Of a stretch of DNA of 64,000 nt, positions 34,699-44,379 are shown piece after piece (positions within the stretch are counted from its first letter, which is position 1; the number at the start of each line of letters is the position of its first letter). The position numbers were made by a program, and so were the translations under genes. Origin of the DNA: Fragilariopsis cylindrus CCMP1102. Its lineage: Eukaryota > Bacillariophyta > Bacillariophyceae > Bacillariales > Bacillariaceae. Below the pieces are notes generated by a model, which worked only from the letters and a program-made list of their open reading frames with translations, was not told the DNA's origin and ran no database searches. The stretch is taken from assembly GCA_900095095.1 (NCBI GenBank), contig FMBT01000339.1, forward strand, positions 124,001 through 188,000. Direction: 5' to 3'.

Positions 34699-36567
34699 TC
34701 ATTCTGGATTGTCGTACGGCTTATGATCTACTGGGCTCCACCACTTGTTATGGAACTCGTTCCTGGATTCATTACCTCCCATAGGATTCTGCATGGTCGC
34801 GTCATCTTTATGGTCTTTCTTTTTCTTGAATGAATGGCAACCCTTGCTGTCATGGTTCAAGTTACAGCCACACGAGTAGCACCAGAACTTCCACTGACGC
34901 CATACGTTGTACAATTCCTTAGTTGCCTTTTCCTTCCTTCCTCCCTTTCCACCACCAGTATTGGTTGATTTCATGGTATTGATTTCAGCTTTTAGAGCCT
35001 TCACTTCACGGAGTAGATCGGACATTGCAGCTAACTGCATACCGGAGGCAGCAGTACCCGAAATGGATCCTGATACAGTACCGGTACCGTCGGTGTCAAC
35101 GACTGATGGGACGCTTGAAGATTGGAAGGCAGTCTCCAAATGTAGTTGATTGTTATTGAGGGTTTGCACTTCTGTCTCGTATTTCGATTCAAATGCGTCG
35201 ACGCGGGCGATGAGGGCTTGTTGAACACTCATTGCACTATTGTCAATACCATCTTCGGTTAGTTTCTGCAGTTCCTTAATGTACAGCTGCTTAAACCGTT
35301 TCCATCGACCGATGACGGGTTTGTGTAGCATATCGGCTTCCCACTTGTCTTCAATCAATCGGAGATACGTGTTGTTGTGGCTCCCACTACTACGGATCTT
35401 GGTCTGGCAGTTGATGATGAGGGTATCCCATGAATATTCAAATTCAACATTGGAACTCCCTGAAAGGATATCGATACAATGTTTATCATGTTCCATCTTC
35501 TTCAAGTATGATACCGGTCCTTCAGGTGATGGCACGTACGCTCGTGCAGTGATGCACCCCATTAGATCGATATATGCTTTCTGTTTCTTAACACGATCTG
35601 ATACTTTTCCTTCAATGAAGTTGAGAGCTAGGCGGACGGTATAGTTCAATGGAAGTGTTCCATAATCATTCATCTGCTCCTTCATGGTTTCGGGAAATCT
35701 TCTTACCGTCGCTTGTAGAGCTTCAGCATTCCAATGGGTCTCCTTCTCGTAGATCTTCTTCAGCGCTTCATACCTTCTCCATGTTCCACTGGCATCGCCG
35801 GTGGGTAAGGCCACTTTCTTTGCCGGTGGTGGCAGTCGGGCAAGATCGTCTCCATATCTCTCGCAGTTGCGCTTCAGGGTATCCACCAGATATGCATGTC
35901 CTGCATCTCTTTCGGTGTGTTGGCATCCTTCTAGTGCATTACCTAATGCCTCCCGGAATACAACAGCATCAGCAAAGTTGTAGTTGCTACTTGCTGGTGA
36001 TTGGAATTCCCGGCCTAGGTGATCATCGATCGATGGTAGATCCTTTCCCATACTGCCAATGCTGGATATCGATACAGTCGATGCCGTGTCGTTGTCGTCG
36101 TCGTGTGGTGTGTAGAGAGCTGGTAGTGAATCGTCAGGTACCGTGGTGTAGAAGTTTTCTAATATATTATCGATATATGGTTGGTTACGTAATACGGTAT
36201 ATTCTAATTGGGTTCCCACAGTAGGTACTAATTCTAAGTACTGTCTACTGATATCAACGGTTCGATACGCCGTTACGATGTGGTCTGTTGAGCCTGAATC
36301 TAGGACGCTTGTTGTTGTAGCTGCGATACGGTTTAACGTTGAAACCGGATCTACTAAATATGCTGCGTCGCTGTTGCCTTGTGCTGGTTCCACAACACTG
36401 GTGACACTGGATGTCGATGCGTCGTCTTCGGAGTCGGAATCTTCCAATAGACCAAATGGATTGTTGTTGTTGTTGTTGTTGTCTTGATCGTTGTCGTCTG
36501 GACTGATGATCCTGTTACGATTACGATTAGGTACAGTGTTCCAACCGGTAGGAGTTGTTGGTATCAT
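34699..36567 (-). CDS. Element B gag
   Basis: 622 residues. The start is Asn/Asp-rich. A protease-like motif VLDSGSTDHIV lies near residue 91. A helical gag body follows (TVRLALNFIEGKVSDRVKKQ; WDTLIINCQTKIRSSG), then a coiled-coil-like part (MSDLLREVKALKAEINTMK) and a zinc-knuckle-like CYSCGCNLNHDSKGC near the C-terminus. Confidence 0.8.
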   Translation of the reverse strand: MIPTTPTGWNTVPNRNRNRIISPDDNDQDNNNNNNNPFGLLEDSDSEDDASTSSVTSVVEPAQGNSDAAYLVDPVSTLNRIAATTTSVLDSGSTDHIVTAYRTVDISRQYLELVPTVGTQLEYTVLRNQPYIDNILENFYTTVPDDSLPALYTPHDDDNDTASTVSISSIGSMGKDLPSIDDHLGREFQSPASSNYNFADAVVFREALGNALEGCQHTERDAGHAYLVDTLKRNCERYGDDLARLPPPAKKVALPTGDASGTWRRYEALKKIYEKETHWNAEALQATVRRFPETMKEQMNDYGTLPLNYTVRLALNFIEGKVSDRVKKQKAYIDLMGCITARAYVPSPEGPVSYLKKMEHDKHCIDILSGSSNVEFEYSWDTLIINCQTKIRSSGSHNNTYLRLIEDKWEADMLHKPVIGRWKRFKQLYIKELQKLTEDGIDNSAMSVQQALIARVDAFESKYETEVQTLNNNQLHLETAFQSSSVPSVVDTDGTGTVSGSISGTAASGMQLAAMSDLLREVKALKAEINTMKSTNTGGGKGGRKEKATKELYNVWRQWKFWCYSCGCNLNHDSKGCHSFKKKKDHKDDATMQNPMGGNESRNEFHNKWWSPVDHKPYDNPE

Positions 36568-36586
36568 GTACTTGTTGTTGTAGCTC

Positions 36587-36600
36587 CTTTAATCTCTAAC
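36587..36600 (-). other. Primer-binding position of element B, self-complementary
   Basis: The 14 nt directly adjoining the 5' LTR (minus strand GTTAGAGATTAAAG) pair perfectly with the LTR segment at 36666-36679; 65 nt separate the sites in RNA sense. The arrangement matches that of element A, with an unrelated sequence. Confidence 0.75.
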
Positions 36601-36932
36601 TATTAGAAGTAAATACGAATACATACAGTAGTTTGTTAACTAGTTAGTATTAGAGTTACAATGATGTTAGAGATTAAAGTGAGCGCAGTATGTTGTTTAC
36701 ATCCTGTGATCTAATCTCATGTATTCGTGTTGCTTCTGTTCAAAGCTATCTTCATCTATTATTGAGTGATGTGGCGATGTGGCGATACGATAGGTCTTGT
36801 ATTTGGATCTTATAAGCCAAGCAAGCCAAGTGTGAATCATATCCCATAACTGTTATTTAACTGCACCTCGGTTGTATCACAGTTGGTGGATAGTTAATCG
36901 AAGTGGTCGACTATCGCGCTAATAATTGAACA
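36601..36932 (-). repeat. 5' LTR of element B
   Basis: 332 bp, identical by eye to 20701-21032. It contains GTTAGAGATTAAAG at 36666-36679, the inverse complement of the primer-binding position next to it. TTATAAG near 36810 is a possible TATA box in element sense. Confidence 0.93.
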
Positions 36933-39900
36933 CATTTCTTTAGTGGGTCGATACGAGACAGCCACTGTACCATCATTGACTTTGTCAGTGATGTAGAAAT
37001 ACCTAATGTTGATATGTCTTGTGCGCTGACCACATGACCTTCTTCCATTCACAGCCAACTTGATGGTGCTCGTGTTATCTTGTTCTGCAAGGTTCTTTGT
37101 GCCCAGCATCTTCAATGGATCGTCAACAGGGTAGTGTTTCACTTGGTCCTTCATGTAGAGGCTAATCCATTCAATAAATGTAATGGTATCATCAATGCCA
37201 ACCAGTTCGGATTCTGTCGAGCTCCTTGTAGTGATCTTCTGTTTAACAGATCCGGAGACAAGAGCTCCAGTTCCCATCGTTAGGGAGTAGCCTGTGTGGC
37301 TTTTCATATCCATGTGTACCGCGAACGCTGCGTCTATACTCCATGTAAGGATTCCTGACTCGTCCCATCCTAATACAAGAGGAAGGAAAATAGTATCTCG
37401 TATGTATTGGATAACCCTCTTCAACTTCTTGTAGTCGTCTTTATCTGGTTTAGCAACTCTTGTACATAAGAATGCTACAGCAGTTTGTAGGTCCGGTCTT
37501 GCCCTCTTGGATGCGAATAGTAGTCTAGCCACCGTCCTGTGGAAGTAATCAGCGACTTCATGGCTTAGCTTCTCACATTCTGCGTTCACTTTAAACAAGT
37601 GTTCACTGGCCACATTAACTGCAGTTCCATCCATATCATCAGGTGCTTCCACGATAATATCTTCAAGATAGTCATACATAGTTAGCTTAACTTTTCCATC
37701 TTCTGAATAATCGATAGTCATTCCCAGATACTCGTGGATATGCCCATAGCTGGCTGCTAGCTTCCTAATTTCACCAAACTCGGCATTCAACTTGTCAATC
37801 AGATCATCCAAAATCGATTGGTCCACATGAGACATCTTGAGGTCATCAACATGAAATTGTATGGTGCATTGTTTTCCATTAATCATCTTATTGAACGTGC
37901 ATTCGTCATAGTTATTTGCCTCATATCCCAATGATTCAAGGAAACCTCTTAGCTTGTCATAAAACAAACGAGCTCCTAGTAACGTTCCATATATGGCCTT
38001 GGTCACCTTACCAACTAACCATCTCTTTCCGTTTGTCGTAAATTTAATGAGCTTCTCGTATTCGGGTCTGATATCACATATCATATCAACCATCACTCCC
38101 TCAAACTTGATGTAACACTCTTTGCCTTCATCCTGTGGATAATCAGCCTGGAGGAAAGCTCCGGGGATATCGCCCACCACGACGCATCTTCTTTCAATTG
38201 CATCAATCAAACAACTGCACATTAGGGCTTGTGTTTTGACTGTGGGTGAACTTGATTCAGCTTTGGTGATATAATCTCTTTGTGACCGACCATCCGCACA
38301 GCCTCGCGCTTTTATCTTACCGCATCTCTTTCTTTTGAGAAACATGAGGTAGCTAAGTGACAGCTTGAACATATCATACGTCACTGATCGTGGGTGTAGC
38401 ATTTGTATCACGTCCCTACCAATCAGGTTCTCATCTAACTCTTTGATTGTAGCGTCGTAACCTGGGCCACCAAATATGGTCAGCCCTTTCTTGAATCCGT
38501 ACTGTGGCGTTGACAGAGTCGCTTCCAGATTACCAAATCCTTTTATAATGGATAAGCAATAGTTAGCTTCACCCTTTCTGTTCCAGTAGTTACCATCCAA
38601 TCCTTTCATTCTTGGTGGTTGCTCTTCTTCTTCTTCTTCTTCTGGCGGCTCTGCGCCTTCATCAACCTCGCTGATGCTGTCGTTGTCATCGCTTGGGTTC
38701 TCTTCAACGCTATCGTCACTTGCGTCGTCGTCATCTTCTTCTTCAACCACATTGAGCTCTTCAAGCATAGGGTCTTCATCGATATCGACGGCTGGTTCAT
38801 CTGGTGCTTGGTCCACTCCTGCTTCCTCATCATCGTATTGATGTGGGTTCATGTTGTGGTCATCAACGAGCACGCTGTCGTCATCCTCTGGCTCGTATGA
38901 CTGGTCCGATGCATCGTCGTCATCAAACTCTGGCTCTTCGCCTTCTTCGTTGCTTGGTTCTAGGTCAAGGATGGTTGTTAGATTGTCCATATCACCAAAG
39001 ATCAGCCCGTCTGGTTGGTTCTCGCTCCTTCCTTGTTCATTAATAGTATTAATGATTTCGTTCGTCATAGGTATGCCCTTTCCTTCGATCCCGATTACTC
39101 TTGGTACTGAATTTCGTTGCTTGGTGGTGATGTTGTACACAAAGTGCCCACCCCCTCCGTCATTTGGTCGTAAATACAGTGCATCAAACGTTCTGGATTT
39201 CTCCACACTGTTTGAGCTTCCACCGGGGACCCCATACACGTATGCACCGGGCATATATGGAGGGATAAGTAGTTTCTTGCCTGTTATGATTTGTCTAGGA
39301 GACATTGTAGGGTGCACTCCCCCTTTCCTGTTGATAGCATTCATTAGTTGGACTACTGTATAAATCACTTCCATAAGCAGTCTTTTTGGAATCTTCGTGA
39401 ACGGCATCATCGATCGGACACCTCGGATACGTTCCTTGGTGAACCTGATACACCTCTCAATGAAGTGCACATGTGCATTCCTGTCACAGCATATTAGGTC
39501 GATCTCTTGCAGGGCAAGTGCATCAAGACAGTGCTGGAAAGCTCGATCTGCATACATAGTTTTTATTTTAAAGCCTCGAAGCTTATAAATATTATCCATC
39601 TTTTTAATAGCTGCAATGTACATGTCGTCCGACTTGTTTCTAATACATATGCATTGGATGAACCTTATATGTTTGGAAGTGGCGATTAGAAACGCGACTC
39701 CATTTACGTGCATAACATCTATGCCGACAGTCACCTCAGAATAGTGCTTAAGTATCGAAGGTGGTACTCCGAGGATCTGATCTTCTCTGGGCATTCTGTT
39801 TGTTCTTTGGACAGTTTTACCTTGAACCGAATGCTTGTTGGGCCCGAAAATAGCCTTAGCTATATTTATGTTTCTACGACTCACACCACACTCCTTAATC

Positions 39901-40613
39901 GCACCTGTCTCTAGTCCATGTGCAAAGTCTTCATCAGAGGGGAGGCATAAGCAATCTTGGATGTACCTAGCCATCGTAGCCCGTTTCACATCTAGTGCTG
40001 AAAACAGTTTCTTCTCTTCTTCAACTGTAGTTAACAGGGTGGCTGGGGATGATCCGTCATCCACATGTAAACAGTATAGCCCATTTGGTTCCACTCCGAA
40101 TCTGACGTATTCGCCATTATCTTTGTAGACATAGAAGGCATTGTCAACTCTAGTATCAAGGGTGATACGATGAAGCTTAGAAAGCGCGGCGAGCGAAATC
40201 AGGTTTGCTACTCCATCTTTATGTAGGTGTAAATCGTCTTGTGGTAGAGGAAGTGTTTTTAGATCATCACATAGTTCTCCTACTTGGTTGTTAGACCAGG
40301 ATTTACCTCCACAGTGTATAGTCGTTGGATTTGAGTTAGCTTTCACTTTTTGTAGCATGTCCGCATTTGCGAACAGGTGCAGTGATGCTCCGCTATCAAG
40401 AACCAAAGCATTCAGTGAAATATTTCCACGGGAAAGTTTGTTGTGTCCACTCCTTGCTTCACTAGGTCTCATTGTTGGAAACAATTGGGCATTGGGAAGT
40501 ACTTCATTACTATCTTCTGCAAACTTGACTGTGGCGAATGCATAGGATGTTGGTGTTGCATCGGGGATATCAAGGATCGATGGCTGTTGATCCTCCCCCA
40601 CATTGATTACCAT
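36894..40613 (-). CDS. Element A pol polyprotein (Copia order)
   Basis: 1239 residues. A protease-like motif LVLDSGASLHLF lies near residue 70. The integrase core shows Asp in VGIDVMHVNG, Asp in MYADRAFQ and Glu in HFIERCIRFTKE. A very acidic linker (about 570-680) precedes the reverse transcriptase (VVGDIPGAFLQADYP; FHVDDLKM as the catalytic Asp pair) and RNase H (SIDAAFAVH, SSTESELVG, QDNTSTIKLA). Integrase before reverse transcriptase defines Copia/Pseudoviridae. The end of the frame runs into the LTR of element B. Confidence 0.85.
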   Translation of the reverse strand: MVINVGEDQQPSILDIPDATPTSYAFATVKFAEDSNEVLPNAQLFPTMRPSEARSGHNKLSRGNISLNALVLDSGASLHLFANADMLQKVKANSNPTTIHCGGKSWSNNQVGELCDDLKTLPLPQDDLHLHKDGVANLISLAALSKLHRITLDTRVDNAFYVYKDNGEYVRFGVEPNGLYCLHVDDGSSPATLLTTVEEEKKLFSALDVKRATMARYIQDCLCLPSDEDFAHGLETGAIKECGVSRRNINIAKAIFGPNKHSVQGKTVQRTNRMPREDQILGVPPSILKHYSEVTVGIDVMHVNGVAFLIATSKHIRFIQCICIRNKSDDMYIAAIKKMDNIYKLRGFKIKTMYADRAFQHCLDALALQEIDLICCDRNAHVHFIERCIRFTKERIRGVRSMMPFTKIPKRLLMEVIYTVVQLMNAINRKGGVHPTMSPRQIITGKKLLIPPYMPGAYVYGVPGGSSNSVEKSRTFDALYLRPNDGGGGHFVYNITTKQRNSVPRVIGIEGKGIPMTNEIINTINEQGRSENQPDGLIFGDMDNLTTILDLEPSNEEGEEPEFDDDDASDQSYEPEDDDSVLVDDHNMNPHQYDDEEAGVDQAPDEPAVDIDEDPMLEELNVVEEEDDDDASDDSVEENPSDDNDSISEVDEGAEPPEEEEEEEQPPRMKGLDGNYWNRKGEANYCLSIIKGFGNLEATLSTPQYGFKKGLTIFGGPGYDATIKELDENLIGRDVIQMLHPRSVTYDMFKLSLSYLMFLKRKRCGKIKARGCADGRSQRDYITKAESSSPTVKTQALMCSCLIDAIERRCVVVGDIPGAFLQADYPQDEGKECYIKFEGVMVDMICDIRPEYEKLIKFTTNGKRWLVGKVTKAIYGTLLGARLFYDKLRGFLESLGYEANNYDECTFNKMINGKQCTIQFHVDDLKMSHVDQSILDDLIDKLNAEFGEIRKLAASYGHIHEYLGMTIDYSEDGKVKLTMYDYLEDIIVEAPDDMDGTAVNVASEHLFKVNAECEKLSHEVADYFHRTVARLLFASKRARPDLQTAVAFLCTRVAKPDKDDYKKLKRVIQYIRDTIFLPLVLGWDESGILTWSIDAAFAVHMDMKSHTGYSLTMGTGALVSGSVKQKITTRSSTESELVGIDDTITFIEWISLYMKDQVKHYPVDDPLKMLGTKNLAEQDNTSTIKLAVNGRRSCGQRTRHINIRYFYITDKVNDGTVAVSYRPTKEMCSIISAIVDHFD

Positions 40614-40639
40614 TGGATTGGGCTGTAGACGCTTGGTAT

Positions 40640-42187
40640 TTAGTGCCTGCCCCTGCGAAAATCCTGATAATCGTGATCACTTGGATCGAGATACAAGTAA
40701 GCTCCAGCTGTATCCAAATGCATAACATCTTGTAAGGTGTCGAATTGGTCTGGAAAGATGCTTGTAGGAGGTCCCGATCTGCTTAGATATGGTAATAACT
40801 TGTAGAGAGTGAACTGTGTGGTTGATAGTCCAAGATATTTAGATTCTTTTCGATAGATTCGAATGTTACCACCAAATCTTTGCCTTACATCAATAAGGTT
40901 GACAATATTGGTCGACTTGTTGCCATTGATCATAGTCACTTTTGGTGTATCGACTGCAGTATACGTAAGGTATTGCCGGACGGATTGCTCCATCTTAATA
41001 GGTACGTTTAGCCTGGTGACGTTCATTGTACTACCTGTGTCAGTTAAAACACCAATATTGGTAATGACACTGTCGTCATGGGATGTGAAAGTAGCAGCAC
41101 TACTATCTTCATCCGTATCGCATACATACGATGCTTCACAGATAACTGTTTGAATGTTTCCATTGCCAACTGTGGTGCTCGCACTCGACACTGATGATGT
41201 CATAGACGTTCTAGATTGGAGGTCTGCCATTTCATCATCAATGGAGTCATCATAGGAAAAATCATCGTTGTCAAAATCCATTGAATCATTTGTCATGTAC
41301 GATGAATCGTCTTGGCCATCAATGTGGACAATATTAAATGGATCGTTTGAATCTTCTGACCCATCGCTTGAACTATCATCCGCCGCTCTGTCATGTAGGG
41401 ATGGCATCTGTTCATCATCACTTGGGTAGTAATGATCACCAATGATGATACACGCTACCTCACCGAGGTCCTCGGCCTCAAACTCTTCCTCAGTGATTGG
41501 TTCGAACGCATTTTCATGTAATATTCCATTGTCCACCACTGCCGCGAGTACCAATGCCCTGGTGGACTGGTCCTCACTCTCATGGATGTGGGCTCCTGCC
41601 ACGTTTCCATCATCATTGTTGCTGTTGGCGTTATTGGTGCTGTTGGTGTTGTTCCTGTTCCGGCCTCCGCGATTTCTTTGGTTTGGATTCGGATTGGTCA
41701 CCACATCTTCTTCGTATCTGTCAATAAGCTCGAATGCCTTTGAGGCAGTGACGGGGTATGCGTCCGTGTTGCCTGTTAGGAATTGGTTCTTCAAGTTAGT
41801 TTTCAAAGTCTTGCTTTTACATCCTTCTATCATCAATACTGAGACGATTAAATCATGCGCTTTCTTGTCATAGATCTTCTTCTCTGCTGGTGTCATTCCG
41901 AGGTAGGAGACCAGTGTTTCTCCTGCATCCAGTAAGAACGGTTCATAGAACTTGGTTCCGAATACAAAATAACCACCTGCTCTGCTTGCATTTCCAACAT
42001 ACACCGACAGATGTCGCTTGTACTGCGCAGTGTCCACTGCTGTTGGGGCGTTCTTGGGTTTCTGCATGTACGTAATTGACTTCCGAATGTGTCTCAGCCT
42101 GCCGAGTGGTTCCCACGTTGACGATTCGTTGGTGGAACAGGTTTCAAGTAGTAGCTCAATAAGTTCAATGGGGCATTGACCAGCCAT
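40640..42187 (-). CDS. Element A gag-like frame 2 with protease-like motif
   Basis: 515 residues. The N-terminal half is helical and gag-like (LDAGETLVSYLGM, FELIDRYEEDV) and is followed by an Arg/Asn-rich linker and a long acidic Asp/Ser stretch. Toward the C-terminus VLTDTGSTMNVT looks like an aspartic-protease active site (D-T-G). A separate D-S-G motif begins the next frame. Confidence 0.6.
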   Translation of the reverse strand: MAGQCPIELIELLLETCSTNESSTWEPLGRLRHIRKSITYMQKPKNAPTAVDTAQYKRHLSVYVGNASRAGGYFVFGTKFYEPFLLDAGETLVSYLGMTPAEKKIYDKKAHDLIVSVLMIEGCKSKTLKTNLKNQFLTGNTDAYPVTASKAFELIDRYEEDVVTNPNPNQRNRGGRNRNNTNSTNNANSNNDDGNVAGAHIHESEDQSTRALVLAAVVDNGILHENAFEPITEEEFEAEDLGEVACIIIGDHYYPSDDEQMPSLHDRAADDSSSDGSEDSNDPFNIVHIDGQDDSSYMTNDSMDFDNDDFSYDDSIDDEMADLQSRTSMTSSVSSASTTVGNGNIQTVICEASYVCDTDEDSSAATFTSHDDSVITNIGVLTDTGSTMNVTRLNVPIKMEQSVRQYLTYTAVDTPKVTMINGNKSTNIVNLIDVRQRFGGNIRIYRKESKYLGLSTTQFTLYKLLPYLSRSGPPTSIFPDQFDTLQDVMHLDTAGAYLYLDPSDHDYQDFRRGRH

Positions 42188-42196
42188 GACAGCAGT

Positions 42197-42784
42197 TTAC
42201 CTACCATCGTGTTGTAACTCATCCCATACCACTGTTTCGAACTGTCCCTTTATTGTAATAAAGATGTGAGTTGCATTCTTTTCATACTCAAGGAAAGCTT
42301 TAAGTGTGTGAGTGTACTCTGCCTTCCACATGTCGTACGCAATCCTGTATTCCTCCTCGCCAGTACCATTGTATGCAAATACATTATTGGTTACAGTACC
42401 GTACGTTCGTTGCGATGGTGGTGTTCCGATGAAATCATCTCTTTCCAATCTGGTTAAGTCAGTGATTGATTCTGCCCATCTACTGTAGCCTTTTGCGGCG
42501 CAGTACGTGATTAGTGCTTCTAGCACATCAACAATCTGTGTGGCTTGGTTGTGTCCTACAGTGACTGTTTTCTCATAGAGTGCCGTATCGGCTCCTGCAG
42601 CTCCTTTGAACTGGCTTTTCCTTGTGGACGCGTTGTTGTTGTTACGGTTACCTCTGTAACCTCGTCTGGCGCCATCGTTGTTGTTTCCTCCCGTAGCAGG
42701 GGGAGTGTTACCACTGGTTGGGGTAGAAGTCATTATTATTTTTGATATCGAAACCTTATCTATTCTAAGGAATAATGTGTACAA
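42197..42784 (-). CDS. Element A gag-like frame 1
   Basis: 195 residues with a Gly/Asn/Arg-rich start (GARRGYRGNRNNNN), then a helical region (QIVDVLEALITYCAAKGYSRWAESI). Position right after the 5' LTR supports a gag role. No zinc knuckle is visible. Confidence 0.6.
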   Translation of the reverse strand: MYTLFLRIDKVSISKIIMTSTPTSGNTPPATGGNNNDGARRGYRGNRNNNNASTRKSQFKGAAGADTALYEKTVTVGHNQATQIVDVLEALITYCAAKGYSRWAESITDLTRLERDDFIGTPPSQRTYGTVTNNVFAYNGTGEEEYRIAYDMWKAEYTHTLKAFLEYEKNATHIFITIKGQFETVVWDELQHDGR

Positions 42785-42825
42785 CAGACTCGTCGATGGT
42801 TTCCTCTATCACTATCTCTGTTCCG

Positions 42826-42840
42826 ATTGTTATTTGATAA
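42826..42840 (-). other. Primer-binding position of element A, self-complementary
   Basis: The 15 nt directly adjoining the 5' LTR (minus strand TTATCAAATAACAAT) are exactly repeated in inverse sense inside the LTR at 42933-42947. This is where a tRNA primer would normally pair. In RNA sense, 92 nt separate the two sites. Confidence 0.75.
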
Positions 42841-43071
42841 TGTTATAATCTAAGGTATTCTACAGTGCTAATCCGTAAAGTATCTAGAAGCAGTTAATAA
42901 AAGAAATAAGTTAAATCCTTTATAATGTTAAGTTATCAAATAACAATGATATATCATTGTCAGTCAGTTATTTCCATATTTCCATACAGAGATTTTCCTA
43001 TTACTAATTCAAGTAATTGAGTACGCGGTATAGTATCGCGGTATCCAGTAGAAACTAGATAAGTTCCAACA
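42841..43071 (-). repeat. 5' LTR of element A
   Basis: 231 bp, identical by eye to 20266-20496. It contains TTATCAAATAACAAT at 42933-42947, complementary to the primer-binding position outside it. Confidence 0.95.
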
Positions 43072-43076
43072 GTTAT

Positions 43077-44379
43077 TTAGTAATGGCTAATATGTATGTA
43101 GTATCATGGTGTTCTTCGTAAACTTTGAACATTGTTTTGGTGCCCAACAGTTAGATGTAACGTGGAAGGATTCACACCTATATATCCATCATATTTGTGT
43201 CAGCACATAGAATAAGATAAAATATCTAATTTATAAGCTTGTGTCCACATTAACATTGCATGCAATTTGTCTTGTTCTATTGTCCCTCCCATCCATTGGC
43301 AACAAATGTTCATTCACACTTTCTTCCAAGCTAATTTTTACTGCAGTGGAAAATGCTGGCTGGCTCTTTCTCATCTCATGATTTGGTGAGTCCTGCTTGA
43401 TCTTGTAGTCAAAACATCTACCCACCAGTATGATCCTTTACAGAGTATTCTACAGAGCTATCATCACCTGATAATGGATCATTGTTGTTATCTTTTGTAC
43501 ATATGGTAGGGGTACCACTATTATGTACTAGTGTGTTGGTTGTTACACAAGCTACTGTTGATGCATTATTCCATGATTATTCCTGTCATTTCATTTGCTC
43601 AACAATACAGTGGCAAGTATTGATGATATACCTTCTTTACTTGCAGGGTAGCAAGAAAAATATATGCTTTGAGTTAAATTAAATTTAGACATGATGAGTG
43701 ATTTTGTCCGAATTTAATGCTAATAATATGGAAGATAAAATAAATAAATATAATGTCTAATTTATGTGCTTGCGTCGAGATGTTAGCGCTAAGACCAACA
43801 CCTGAGCACCAAGCTGCAGGACCTACAAGGCCCACCTGTCTACTTTTACTGATAATAATATGGAAGATAGTAAAACTTTCTACCACATGTACCAATAGTT
43901 TGCAGAATAAAAAGATGAAGTTACTATCCCTTCTTAATATCCAAAGTATACTTTTATGGATTTTAGAAAGAATAGTCCAAACAACTGAAAATGACACCAT
44001 CAATCCTTTAATGATATTGTTGATATAATATGATGTACACTCGAGAATAATCGATAATTATCTGACCTTTAATAGACTGTAGGCTATGCGTTTTCACTCA
44101 CAACATCAGTAATGTGAACGTATAGAAAAGCCTACATCACCGAGAAATAATGGTCTGCATAGAAGTGGAAATTGCAATGGATTTCACTTGATCAATAAAA
44201 TGTCCAAGTCTACAATCCTAGTATGAATAAGATAGTAAAAAAGCAACATAGTCCGTGAAGGATAAACAAGTAATATAACTACGTTTTAATACCCTCCACA
44301 ATTTCGAGAATATTGAGATTATTTTGCTTAGTTTTGATTCGAACAAAATATTTCCAAAACTACTATATTAACCGGAGCT
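43077..44379. other. Intergenic right flank of the nest
   Basis: AT-rich. A 17-bp word, TAATAATATGGAAGATA, occurs twice (about 43722-43738 and 43853-43869), possibly from an old small repeat. Short open frames (for example 43482-43682) show no domain. No gene is called. Confidence 0.45.

Larger units (their letters stand above)
20701..36932 (-). mobile_element. Copia-type LTR retrotransposon B (inserted in A)
   Basis: Element B sits inside the pol gene of A, in the same orientation. LTRs are 20701-21032 and 36601-36932 (332 bp, identical by eye) and read TG...TA on the element strand, a non-canonical end pair. The target duplication is CATTT at 20696-20700 and 36933-36937. Without element C it is about 6.6 kb. 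Parts: primer-binding position, gag with a zinc-knuckle-like motif (34699-36567), pol with protease, integrase, a Tudor-like module and reverse transcriptase (to 31225), RNase H beyond C (21011-21635). It is broken by the insertion of C and by about two small breaks. Insertion is recent, after A and before C. Confidence 0.93.
20266..43071 (-). mobile_element. Copia-type LTR retrotransposon A (outermost)
   Basis: Element A is the outer host of the nest. Its LTRs (20266-20496 and 42841-43071, 231 bp, TG...CA ends) look identical, and the target duplication GTTAT flanks it at 20261-20265 and 43072-43076. Without its inserts it is about 6.6 kb. Reading on the minus strand: LTR, primer-binding position, gag-like frames (42197-42784, 40640-42187), pol in Copia order (protease, integrase, reverse transcriptase, RNase H; 36894-40613), LTR. 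It is broken by insertion of element B near the end of pol, leaving about 50 codons of RNase H on the far side (20549-20700). Identical LTRs imply recent insertion, yet it must be older than B and C. Confidence 0.93.
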
